This document shows positions 46,796 through 54,678 of a DNA stretch of 64,000 bases, one piece after another (the first letter of the stretch is position 1; every line of letters begins with the position of its first letter). The DNA comes from JAPPHA01 sp965242975. Its GTDB lineage: Bacteria > Pseudomonadota > Alphaproteobacteria > Rhodobacterales > Rhodobacteraceae. Position numbers and translations under genes: made by a program. Below the pieces are notes generated by a model. It made no database searches, had not been told where the DNA came from, and was given only the letters and a program-made list of their open reading frames with translations. The DNA lies in assembly GCA_965242975.1 (NCBI GenBank), contig CBDETS010000007.1, forward strand, positions 806,001-870,000, written 5' to 3'.

Positions 46796-48525
46796 GCGGG
46801 ATCGATCCGTCCGACCCGGATGCGGTCCGCCGGCGGCTTGACGGGCTCCATTCGGAGTTCGCGGGGCTGGGCTCGGGCGGTGGTCTTCTGCGGGGTGCCG
46901 CGGCCCTGTTCAGGGAATTGTTCGGGCTTGCCGGAACGCTGTCGGCGCTCGTCGGGTCGCTGCAGGACAGGCTGACCGAGGAAGTGGCGAAGAACAGTGC
47001 GCTGCGCGACCAGATCGCCCGCTACGAGCGTCAACAGTACGGCCGGCGCTCGGAAAAGCATCCCGACATCACGGGCGGATCCGATGACGGCGCCTCCGAT
47101 GGGGCCGCATCGCCGGATGCCGGGAAGGATGAACCCGACGCCGAACAGAAAGCCAAGGGGAAACCGCGGGGTGGCGTGACGGGGCGCAAGAAGGATCGCG
47201 GCGATGCCGTCAACGACGCCGGGCTGCGCTTCGGTCCCGGAGCGACGGTGATTGACATCGATGTGATGCCGCCGGAGATCGAAGGGCTGGCGGCGGATGA
47301 GTTCGAGATCATCTCCGAGCGGGTGTGCTGCAAGCTGGCATCGGTGCCGATCCGCCACGTGGTGCTGCGTTACCATTACAAGAAGGCGAAGATCATGTCC
47401 TCCGGCGCCCTGGTCTGCGCCCCGGCCGTCGAGGGCGTGTTCAAGAATTCCTGCGTGGATGTCTCGTTCATCGCCGGAATGCTGGTCGACAAGTTCGCCT
47501 GGCATCTCCCCCTCTACCGCCAGCACCAGATGCTGGGCGAGAGCGGGATCACCGTCAACCGCAAGTCGTTGAGTGGCTGGGTCAACCGGGCGATCGCGCT
47601 GCTGGAGCCGGTGTTCGCGGCGCAGTGCCGCTCGGTTCTGGAAAGCTCCGTCATCGTCATGGACGAGACGCCCGTGCGGGTCGGGCGCGATCCCGGCAAG
47701 CCGGGCAAGATGAAACAATGCTACTACTGGCCGGTGCTCGGCGACCGGGACGAGGTGGTATTCCACTTCGCGCCCTCCCGTGCTCACCACCATGTGGAGC
47801 GGTTCCTCGGCGATTTCGAGGGCACGCTGGTCAGCGACGGCTACGGTGCCTATGCGGCGTACGCCGAAGCGCGGGGGGCGGCGGTGAAACAACAAAATTG
47901 CTGGTCGCATACGCGCCGCAATTTCGAGGAGCAGCTGGACAACCATCCGGTGTTGGCGGGGAAGGCGCTGGTGCTGATCGGGGGCATGTACGGGATCGAG
48001 AAGAAATTCCGATCCCGGCCGCCGCCCGAGCTCCTGGAGGCGCGGCGCACACACACCCGCCCGCTGGTCGACGCCTTCTGGCAATGGTGCGCGCGCACGC
48101 TCGGGGATCCGGCGCTGACGCCGAAGCACCCGATCCGCCGGGCGGTCAACTACGCCGTCGAACGCCAGCAGTCCCTCGAAGTGTTCCTCGACGACCCGCT
48201 GGTGCCGATCGACTCGAATGGTGTCGAGCGCGCACTGCGTCGCGTCAAGCTGGGACAGAAGAACTGGCTTTTCAGTTGGACAGAGGCGGGTGGGCACAAC
48301 GTCGGGATCATCAACAGCCTCGTCGCCACCTGTTTCATGCTCGGAATCAGCCCCCGCGTGTATCTGACCGACGTTCTCCAGCGCATCGACACCCACCCGG
48401 CCGACCGGATCCACGAACTGACGCCGCGCCTGTGGAAGGAACTCTTCGCCGACACCCCGATGACCGGCAGCATCGATTTGACCGTCGTCCGGGCTCACCC
48501 GGACGCCAGCCGGGGACCGCCGTAA
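46792..48525 (+). CDS. tnpC: IS66-family transposase TnpC
   Basis: The 577-residue DDE transposase has the N-terminal helical region with LTEEVAKNSALRDQIARYER and QYGRRSEKH, a Lys-rich linker, the Zn-binding and HTH region (CCKLASVPIRHVVLRYHYKK), and the catalytic core: Asp in VIVMDETPVRVGRDP, Asp in TLVSDGYGAYAAYAEARG, Glu in DSNGVERALRRVKLGQKNWL. It closes with the usual IS66 C-terminal helix region (INSLVATCFMLGISPRVYL). It is complete and overlaps the methyltransferase gene by four bases and tnpB tail to tail by 31. Confidence 0.97.
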   Translation: MSGIDPSDPDAVRRRLDGLHSEFAGLGSGGGLLRGAAALFRELFGLAGTLSALVGSLQDRLTEEVAKNSALRDQIARYERQQYGRRSEKHPDITGGSDDGASDGAASPDAGKDEPDAEQKAKGKPRGGVTGRKKDRGDAVNDAGLRFGPGATVIDIDVMPPEIEGLAADEFEIISERVCCKLASVPIRHVVLRYHYKKAKIMSSGALVCAPAVEGVFKNSCVDVSFIAGMLVDKFAWHLPLYRQHQMLGESGITVNRKSLSGWVNRAIALLEPVFAAQCRSVLESSVIVMDETPVRVGRDPGKPGKMKQCYYWPVLGDRDEVVFHFAPSRAHHHVERFLGDFEGTLVSDGYGAYAAYAEARGAAVKQQNCWSHTRRNFEEQLDNHPVLAGKALVLIGGMYGIEKKFRSRPPPELLEARRTHTRPLVDAFWQWCARTLGDPALTPKHPIRRAVNYAVERQQSLEVFLDDPLVPIDSNGVERALRRVKLGQKNWLFSWTEAGGHNVGIINSLVATCFMLGISPRVYLTDVLQRIDTHPADRIHELTPRLWKELFADTPMTGSIDLTVVRAHPDASRGPP

Positions 48526-48860
48526 CGCTTGCGCCGGCGCCGGACGGTGACGTCGATGCCGTCGATCAGCGCCATCAGTTCGGTCGAGGACAATGCAAGC
48601 GCCGCCCGCCCGGAAGCCGGCGGCGGGGCGAACAGGCCCTGTTCCAGGCGCTTGGACCAGATGAAGAAGCCGCCCTGCTCGAAGCCGAGGATCTTGACGA
48701 TCGTCCGGCGCCGATTGACGAACACGTACCAACGCCCGTCGGCCGGATTGCATCCGAGATGACCCGCCACCAGGGCGCACAGCCCATCGAAACTGCGCCG
48801 CATGTCCGCCGGGTCCGTCGACAGCCAGATGCCGCCACGCGGCCAGCCGCCAAGCATCAC
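48495..48860 (-). CDS. tnpB: IS66 accessory protein TnpB (Orf2)
   Basis: The 121-residue protein has the conserved core of IS66 Orf2: GIWLSTDPADMRRSFDGLCA, DGRWYVFVNRRRTIVKILGF, and GFFIWSKRLEQGLF. It is required with TnpA for efficient IS66 transposition, though its biochemical role is unclear. Its start overlaps the tnpA stop by four bases. The reading direction is opposite to tnpC, which is unusual for the family, where all three genes normally point the same way. Confidence 0.95.
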   Translation of the reverse strand: MMLGGWPRGGIWLSTDPADMRRSFDGLCALVAGHLGCNPADGRWYVFVNRRRTIVKILGFEQGGFFIWSKRLEQGLFAPPPASGRAALALSSTELMALIDGIDVTVRRRRKRYGGPRLASG

Positions 48861-49144
48861 GAACGCCGAACACGCAGGACGACCCCGTCGCCCAGTTCAA
48901 GCTCGACGTCCCAGCCGGACATGACCGGCGGCGCCAGCTCGACGAAGGAACCCTTCCCGCCCGTGGCGCCGAGACGGTGCCGCCAGTTCCCGAAGGTCTT
49001 CACCGACAGACCCCGGGACTCGCAAAACTCCCGACGCGACAGCCCCGAACGCTCGAAGTCCTCCATGATGGCGGTCCACTCCGTCGCGCTGCGCACCACA
49101 CGTGCAGGACGGGAACCAGCCGAACCGTTCAAATCACTGGACAT
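48857..49144 (-). CDS. tnpA: IS66 accessory protein TnpA (Orf1)
   Basis: The 95-residue product starts at ATG 49144 (MSSDLNGSAGSRP). It contains the IS66 Orf1 helix-turn-helix WTAIMEDFERSGLSRREFCE with SVKTFGNWRHRLG, and the C-terminal strand LELGDGVVLRVRRS. It likely binds the element ends. The start nearest the right terminal repeat is about 70 bases inside the element, which leaves room for the promoter. tnpB follows with a four-base overlap. Confidence 0.93.
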   Translation of the reverse strand: MSSDLNGSAGSRPARVVRSATEWTAIMEDFERSGLSRREFCESRGLSVKTFGNWRHRLGATGGKGSFVELAPPVMSGWDVELELGDGVVLRVRRS

Positions 49145-49241
49145 GACAAAACCTCCGATCATTGTTGAATGACCGGAATTATCCCGATGCTCCCCCCGCA
49201 CAGGCAACCGATTTATCGGACGTCGCCGTTTACCCGCTTAC

Positions 49242-49495
49242 GCCAAACGGGTGTTGCGGGTGTGAACCCCGTTTCCACGCTCGTTTTCGAGATGGTCGAG
49301 GAAGGCGAGAATGGTGTCGACCTCGAGATGGCCGACCTCGAGCGCGCAGGGACGGACGCCGTGCCTGTCCGCGGCGAAGACCGCGAGCAGCCTGAAGCTC
49401 GTGGTGTAGCTCTCGATGGTGTGCCGGCTGGCTCCCCGGTCACGGGGGAGATACTCCTGCAGGAAGGTGGATAGCGGGGGTGCGAGTTTGGTCAT
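49242..49495 (-). pseudogene. RIT tyrosine recombinase C, N-terminal part
   Basis: The first 84 codons (MTKLAPPLSTFLQEYLPRDR, GASRHTIESYTTSFRLLAVF, GHLEVDTILAFLDHLENERG) form the core-binding domain typical of phage-type integrases. Its ATG overlaps the recombinase B stop (ATGA). The IS66 insertion after TRLA stops it at once (TAA). The catalytic part is at 45198-45944. Confidence 0.92.
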
Positions 49496-50418
49496 GTCTT
49501 TTCCTTTCCTGTCATGTGCAGTTTCTCGGTCGCCTCCGACACCTGGCGCATGAGGACGGGTGTCGCCTCCAGGTACCAGTACGTGTCCACAGGTCGCGCG
49601 TGTCCCAGGGTGGTCGAGAGCGCGAGCATGTGTCGGCCGACATCCTTCCGGCTGGAAGAGATGCAGCCTTCCAGTGCGCGAACGGCGAATCCGTGCCTCA
49701 GGTCGTGAAGCCTGGGGCCGGGTTCCCCGGCTTTGCCGCGAACCCCTGCCTTGCGAGCGAGCAGGATGAAGGTCTCGGTCAGATAATCCGGGCGCACCGG
49801 CCGGCCGGATGCGAGCACGAACAGGTGTTCGCAGGGTCCGCCCTGCCGTTTCCGCGCCACGAGGTAGTCGTCGAGGGCGCGGCGGGTGCTCTCGTGCAGG
49901 GGGACAAGGCGGTCACGGCGGTTCTTGGTATTCCTGACCAGGAGCCCGTCCGGTCCGAGGTCGCCCAGCAGCAGGCCGGTTGCTTCCGAGCGTCTCAGCC
50001 CGGTGCATGCGATGAGACCGATGATGGTGTGGAAGGTCCGCGGGGTGAGCGACCCTGCCGGCGGCAGGGACAGCGCTTCCGTCATGATCAACCGGATCTC
50101 CTCCGGTGACGGAATGCACGGCGGTGGGCGGTACCGTCTCCGCTTGCCGAGAGCGTCCCGGTGGGGCACCTCGTGACGGTCATCCCCGACATGGAGGAAG
50201 ACGGCCAACCCGCGGACGATGCGCAGTCGTCTTTGTGCCTCGCCGACCGATATCGCCGTACGGGCCCAGTCCAGGACACTGTTTATACGCACGAATTCGT
50301 CGCCCCCGGCGTCGGCATGTTCTGCGTAACGCATCAGGACCCGCTCTTCTTCCCTGAACGACAGGCCCAGTGCTTTCCTGCTTGCGACGTAATCCTTCAC
50401 GTGATCCGTCATGGTCAT
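49492..50418 (-). CDS. RIT tyrosine recombinase B
   Basis: The 308-residue protein is the only intact recombinase of the three. It has an N-terminal core-binding domain (DYVASRKALGLSFREEERVL) and a catalytic domain with Arg in IACTGLRRSEATGLLLGDL, Lys region RNTKNRRDRLVPLHE, HxxR in RLHDLRHGFAVRALE, His in STTLGHARPVDTYWYLE with the Tyr nucleophile. Both ends overlap its neighbours by ATGA, the hallmark layout of RIT trios. All three proteins are thought to be needed, so the element is probably immobile now. Confidence 0.93.
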   Translation of the reverse strand: MTMTDHVKDYVASRKALGLSFREEERVLMRYAEHADAGGDEFVRINSVLDWARTAISVGEAQRRLRIVRGLAVFLHVGDDRHEVPHRDALGKRRRYRPPPCIPSPEEIRLIMTEALSLPPAGSLTPRTFHTIIGLIACTGLRRSEATGLLLGDLGPDGLLVRNTKNRRDRLVPLHESTRRALDDYLVARKRQGGPCEHLFVLASGRPVRPDYLTETFILLARKAGVRGKAGEPGPRLHDLRHGFAVRALEGCISSSRKDVGRHMLALSTTLGHARPVDTYWYLEATPVLMRQVSEATEKLHMTGKEKT

Positions 50419-50913
50419 CGGTCGTCTCCCTCGAAGGGCCAGGGCTGCACCAGTTCACGGAGCATCCGGACATCGACGCGGGCATAGATCGCAGTGACGT
50501 CGGGAGAGCTGTGCCTGAGCAGGGTGCCGATGGCTTCCAGGGGGGCGCCGTCGCGCAGGAGATTGGTCGCCGCCGAGCGCCTGAACAGGTGTGACGCTGT
50601 CGGGCCGACGCCCCGGATACCGGCCCGCTCGACCGCACGGCATACGATGGAAGTGCTGATGCTGTTATTCGCCAAGGGCCGGTGCGGCGCCATGCAGCGG
50701 AGAAACACCTTCTTCTCGTCGCTGCGTGGCCGGGCCTCCAGGATGTAATCCCGCAGCGCGTCGCCCACATCCTGCGGCAGCGGCAGTTCCGTCTCCCGCC
50801 GCGACTTGCCTTTGACCCGGATGACGGCCCTGTCCCAGTCGATATCGTCGAGATTCAACCCGGCGACGTCGCCGGCCCGCAACGCAAGCCGGGCGAGCAG
50901 CAGCAGGGCTGCC
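50415..50913 (-). pseudogene. RIT tyrosine recombinase A, C-terminal part
   Basis: The frame continues recombinase A after the ISAs1 insertion: LLLLARLALRAGDVAGLNLD (catalytic Arg), VKGKSRRETELPLPQDVG (Lys), SHLFRRSAATNLLRDGAP (HxxR), LLRHSSPDVTAIYARVD (His and Tyr). Joining it with 52170-53242, using one copy of the target, gives 520 residues with no frame change. A long N-terminal extension compared with recombinases B and C is normal for the first RIT gene. Confidence 0.92.
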
Positions 50914-52169
50914 CAGGGCTATCGCGTTTGGATTTATCCGGGTTCGACGTCCTTTGCGAGGCTTGATGCGAAGCTGACGAGTTTCAGAAGGAAATCGTTG
51001 TCCCAGCCGGCCCTCTTCAGCTTGCCGCGCATCGATTGCTTCCTGGCTGTTGGCGTGATCCGCGCCAGGTTCAGCGCCAGCTTCCGCATCAGCGCCAGGT
51101 TCTCGGGACCGTTATCCTTCCGGTTGCGCAGGCTGTCCTCTCCCATGGTCACGTCCAGGACCCAGTGGAGGGAGTTTTCCACGGCCCAATGCGCCCGCAC
51201 CGTCTTGAGGAACCGCTCCGGATCGAGCCTTTCGCTGAGAAGGAAGAAGCGGGTCTCGGTGCTCCGTTCCCCCTTGATCTCCCGTGTGGAGGTGACCTTC
51301 CCGACGGCCTGCAGGCCGGGCCAGTGATGCAGGTCCACCAACGTGTCGACGTCATGGCAGACGGTGGCCTCGCGGATCTCGATGCGCCCGTGACCCGTGT
51401 CCACGTCATTGAAACGAATCATCTTTTCTGCGTTCTCCGGGTCCGCCAAGTGGAGCCGGACATCGTCGTGAAGCGTCTCCTGGTTGCCCTTGAGCGCCAG
51501 GACGTAGGCGCCGCCCTTGGCCGTGATCGTCTCCGCGGTCGCCCGCTGCGTGTGCATGGCGTCGACGGTTACCGTGCTGCCTTCGATGTCGAGAAGCTCC
51601 AGAAGCGCCGGCATCGCCGTGATCTCGTTGGACTTGCCGTCAACCTTGACCTGTCCGAGCGTCAGGCGCGCACCGGTGGCGAAGGCGTTGACCACGTGCA
51701 GCGGCGTGCGCTTTGCTGCGTCCTCGAAGGAGCGCCGCAGCGTCTTGCCGTCGATCGCGATCACGTCCGGACCGTGTTGCTCGGCCCAGTCCGCAGCAAG
51801 GCGCAGGAGCGCCCTGCCCAGGCAGTCGGGGTCGAGAATCCTGAACAGCGCCGAGAAGGCGTCGTGGCTCGGGATGCCGTGTTCGAGCGTCATGAAGCGG
51901 CGCAGGAATTGTTCTTTCGAGCGCCCGAAAAGTTCCATGTCGGTGCATGTTTGGCCACCGCAAATCACGCACAGAAGCGCGATCATCAGCATTTCATGGA
52001 GATCGTGACGGGTCGCGTTGCTGGTCCGGGGGTCTTCCACCCCGTCGAATATTCGTGCGAAGTCCTGCATTGTCCTGCCTCATCCCTGCCTCAGGTTGTT
52101 GTTTTTCAACAGGGAATCATGCAATCACTCAGAAACCAAGAGAAAATATTTTCAAACGCGATTGCCCTG
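50914..52169 (-). mobile_element. ISAs1-family insertion sequence
   Basis: The 1,256-bp element has 17-bp terminal repeats, CAGGGCTATCGCGTTTG (50914-50930) against CAGGGCAATCGCGTTTG (complement, 52153-52169), with one mismatch. A 9-bp target duplication AGGGCTGCC stands at 50905-50913 and 52170-52178. One open transposase gene fills it. It looks intact. Confidence 0.95.
50934..52070 (-). CDS. ISAs1-family transposase
   Basis: The 378-residue DDE transposase has the ISAs1 features: N-terminal FDGVEDPRTSNATRHDLHEM, HGIPSHDAFSALFRILDP, Asp in DVIAIDGKTLRRSFE, Asp in STVTVDAMHTQRATAETI, GGAYVLALKGNQETLHDDV, and Glu in VRAHWAVENSLHWVLDVTMG with EDSLRNR. It is full length with no frameshift. The start lies about 100 bases inside the element's right terminal repeat. 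Confidence 0.97.
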   Translation of the reverse strand: MQDFARIFDGVEDPRTSNATRHDLHEMLMIALLCVICGGQTCTDMELFGRSKEQFLRRFMTLEHGIPSHDAFSALFRILDPDCLGRALLRLAADWAEQHGPDVIAIDGKTLRRSFEDAAKRTPLHVVNAFATGARLTLGQVKVDGKSNEITAMPALLELLDIEGSTVTVDAMHTQRATAETITAKGGAYVLALKGNQETLHDDVRLHLADPENAEKMIRFNDVDTGHGRIEIREATVCHDVDTLVDLHHWPGLQAVGKVTSTREIKGERSTETRFFLLSERLDPERFLKTVRAHWAVENSLHWVLDVTMGEDSLRNRKDNGPENLALMRKLALNLARITPTARKQSMRGKLKRAGWDNDFLLKLVSFASSLAKDVEPG

Positions 52170-53242
52170 AGGGCTGCCCGGTCGCGCACCCCCATCGGCG
52201 TCGTCACGTCGCAGGTCGCGATCATGCGTTCGATATCGTCCTGCCCGACATGCCGGGGCAGGCTTTCGCCCCGGAGTCTCGGGACCGTCGGAACCGCGTG
52301 GACGAGTTCCGGCCGGCAGAGGCCGTTCGACCCGAGAAAGCGCAGGTACATCCGAAGCGCGCTCGCCTGGTCGCCGACCTGCCCGCGAGACGCGGTTTCG
52401 AGACGGTCCAGGATCGTGTTCCGGACACGGGCGGCGTCATACGCCCCCGGGTCGTCGCCGAGAGCCGGAAGCAGCGCGCGCATGTGCCTTTCGTATTGTT
52501 CGATGGTCGTGTCCCTGAGGCCGCGATGCTGCCGAAGCCAGTGGAGGAACGCATCGAGATGTTCACCGTGTTCCGCATGGCGTTGCGGGACCACCGGCGC
52601 CGGGATAACGTTCCTGTCCACCAGGAACGCGGCAAAGAGCCGGAGCGTTGATCCGGAGGTTCTGGAACCGGCAAACCCTGTGGGCCTGTCGAGGAACCCC
52701 GGATGAACACAGGTGCAGTCGTGGGCAAGAAAGCGACGCTGAACGCGTTCGTCGGCTTCCGCCAGGGGAATGTCCGACAGGTAGAGCCAGACGATGAAGT
52801 GGCGGCACAGGGTCCCGCTCGATCTGATCGTCGAGCTTGCGTATCCCTGCTCTTCCAGGGAGTCCCGGAACCGTGTCGCAAGATGTCCGCCGGCCTCGAT
52901 CTCCGGGGGCACCTCTGCCCGCCCGGTCTCGAGCAGGTACCGGAGGAACCTGAGCGCAAATCGCCTGCAGTGCTGCCCGGGCTTCCTGCCGTTCCGATGC
53001 CGTCCCGGACAGTGGCATTCATGGCGCATGAAACGATCAAGAAGGTGGACGTCGAGCTTGTCGAGACCCGCCCCGTTGAGCGCCAGCCAGACCGCGACGT
53101 GCCTGGCCGTACTGATCAATAAGCTGGTCTTCCTGTCTGAAAGACCAAGGCCTTCCAGGTGCTCCGCATAGCACCGGACAACACGGGTATCCCGTTCCGG
53201 AACCACATCGAGCAGTGGAAGACCGAATTGTTTCGAAGGCAC
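52170..53242 (-). pseudogene. RIT tyrosine recombinase A, N-terminal part
   Basis: From GTG 53242 (AGGAGAG six bases upstream) 357 codons run to the ISAs1 insertion after RDRAAL. The part holds two helical core-binding-like regions: residues about 15-170 with a Cys/His-rich patch RHECHCPGRHRN, and about 175-330 with HDCTCVHPGFLD. The Cys/His pairs suggest small zinc-binding sites. The catalytic end is at 50415-50913. The frame now ends about 20 residues into the insertion sequence. Confidence 0.9.
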
Positions 53243-53323
53243 GATCTCTCTCCTGTCAGTGTCGAAATCGACAGGAGTAGAGCAGATTTTTATGTGAACC
53301 CAATCAGCGGATAAGGCGTGTCA

Positions 53324-53370
53324 TGACAGGCACTTGGGATTCAAGATTCACATAAACATTTGGTTCCCAT
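53324..53370 (-). repeat. RIT terminal inverted repeat, right
   Basis: Exact reverse complement of 45108-45154. It directly adjoins the target copy AAGCGAGG at 53371-53378. Confidence 0.95.
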
Positions 53371-53848
53371 AAGCGAGGATGGGCGCGATCTCGCCGACCG
53401 CATTCTCGTCGACGCCATGCAGCCGGACCAGTGGGTCGAGGATCAGGATGCGGGGCCGGGCCTGGTCGACGGTGGCGGCGAGCTTCGCCTGGTCCGCCTT
53501 GCGGTCGAGGCGCAGGACCGGGGTATCGATGACGGCGATGTCGAGATCATCGAAGTGGACATCGGCGGCGGCGGCGATCCCCTGGAGGCGCTGGCGGACG
53601 ACATGGCCGGCGTCCTCGGCGGCATAGAGCAGCACCGGGCCGGGGCATTCGACCGGGAAGCGCCGCAGGCAGGGAGCGGCACTGGCGACGGCGACGGCGA
53701 TGTCGAGGGCGAGGAAGGTCTTGCCGCATTTGGGTTCTCCCCCGAGGATGCCGACGGCCTGTTCGCCCCACAGGGTGTCGACCAGCCAGTCCTGCTGGCG
53801 CGGGCGGTCCTCGAGTTCGCGCGGCCTGCGTGTGGGGAATGCGGTCAT
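53371..53848 (-). pseudogene. RepA-like ATPase of the transposon, N-terminal part
   Basis: From ATG 53848, which overlaps the upstream ATPase stop (ATGA), the frame reads DWLVDTLWGEQAVGILGGEP with Walker A GGEPKCGKTFLALD, then GPVLLYAAEDAGHVVRQRLQ and Walker B RPRILILDPLVRLHGVDENA. This is the AAA_25 / RepA hexameric helicase fold. After EIAPILA the RIT element begins. The rest is at 44560-45079. An ATPase of this kind is not a standard part of Tn552- or Tn5053-like transposons. Confidence 0.88.
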
Positions 53849-54678
53849 CGGCGTGTCCTCCTGCCCGGCAGGGCGGTTCCGAAGACCTCGAAGAAGAGGC
53901 TTTCGTCGAGTTGCGTGCGCTCGCTTTCGGCGGCGGCGGCGAGCAGGCTGTCGGCCATGATGGCGAGGCTCCTCGGGTTGCCGCCGGCATGGGTGGTGAG
54001 GGCCGTCTTCAGTTCGGCGGTCATCAGCGCCGGATTGCCGGCTGCCCTGAGCAGGTGGTCGAGCAGTTTCGCCAGCCCGTCGGGGTCGGCGGCGTCCAGT
54101 GTCAGGCGATGGCGGATGCGCGAGGCCAGCGGCGCGAGTTCCTGGGTCCTGAACTTGTCGAGCAGTCGGCTGTCGCCGGCGAGGACGACGGAGAGAATGG
54201 TGCGGGAGTCGAACTCGGTGGAGGCGAGGAGGCGGATCTCCGTCAGCACGGAAGTCTGCAGTTCCTGGGCCTCGTCGATGAGCAGCAGCGGCCGCATGCG
54301 GGTGTCGTGGAGATGGGAGCGCCACCGGTCGCGCAGCAGCTTGAAGCCGTTCCAGCGATTGTTGTGGACCAGTGCGATGCCGAACAGTTCGCCCATTTCG
54401 CGGTAGAAGTCGGCGAGCCGCGAGGACGGGTGGGAGAGCGCCGCGATGCGCAGTCCCTCGATCGTGTCGAGACGCAGGGCGAGCTGGCGCAGGACGGCGC
54501 TCTTGCCGGTCCCGGGATCGCCGACGACGAGGGCGAAGCCGCCCTGGCCCAGGAGATGGTTCTCGACCCTGAGGCAGAAGCTCTCGACGGCGGGAGTGGT
54601 GAACAGCTCCCCGGCCGGCAGGTCGGGGGCAAACGGGTTCCATTTGAGGCCATACAGGCTCAGTGTCTCACGGTTCAT
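53845..54678 (-). CDS. TniB/ExeA-like AAA ATPase of the transposon
   Basis: The 277-residue protein starts at ATG 54678, overlapping the transposase stop (ATGA). The N-terminal MNRETLSLYGLKWNPFAPDL is typical of ExeA-like transposition ATPases. Walker A is VVGDPGTGKSAVLRQLALR (residues about 48-66), Walker B is RPLLLIDEAQELQ, and a sensor region DSRTILSVVLAGDSRLLDKF and an Arg finger region (LASRIRHRLTLD) follow. Such ATPases choose target DNA and activate the DDE transposase. It is complete. Confidence 0.93.
   Translation of the reverse strand: MNRETLSLYGLKWNPFAPDLPAGELFTTPAVESFCLRVENHLLGQGGFALVVGDPGTGKSAVLRQLALRLDTIEGLRIAALSHPSSRLADFYREMGELFGIALVHNNRWNGFKLLRDRWRSHLHDTRMRPLLLIDEAQELQTSVLTEIRLLASTEFDSRTILSVVLAGDSRLLDKFRTQELAPLASRIRHRLTLDAADPDGLAKLLDHLLRAAGNPALMTAELKTALTTHAGGNPRSLAIMADSLLAAAAESERTQLDESLFFEVFGTALPGRRTRR

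Larger units (their letters stand above)
45945..49241. mobile_element. IS66-family element with adenine methyltransferase passenger
   Basis: The 3,297-bp element has 25-bp perfect terminal repeats starting GTAAGCGGGTAAACGGCGAC (45945-45969; complement at 49217-49241) and an 8-bp duplication GCCAAACG (45937-45944, 49242-49249), both typical of IS66. Unusually, tnpA-tnpB read leftward, while a methyltransferase gene and tnpC read rightward and meet them tail to tail. All frames are open, so the element may be active. Confidence 0.93.
45080..53370 (-). mobile_element. RIT element (recombinase-in-trio), with two insertions
   Basis: Three overlapping tyrosine recombinase genes, read leftward, are bounded by 47-bp perfect inverted repeats that begin ATGGGAACCAAATGTTTATG (45108-45154; complement at 53324-53370). 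The 8-bp AAGCGAGG stands on both sides (45072-45079, 53371-53378). Without the IS66 and ISAs1 insertions it would be 3,721 bp, a normal size for RIT elements. On the left, 28 extra bases (45080-45107) lie between the target copy and the repeat. It interrupts the RepA-like gene of the surrounding transposon. Confidence 0.88.

Noticed and set aside
46723..49172. Very long open frames on both strands (615 and 725 codons) over the IS66 transposase
   Set aside because: They are antisense or shifted frames of tnpC caused by high GC; the proteins are Arg/Pro/Ala-rich and have no family motif.
53384..54643. 431-codon frame over the AAA ATPase
   Set aside because: Only its last part, from 53848 on, is real (RepA-like ATPase). 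The upstream part is a shifted frame of the TniB-like gene.
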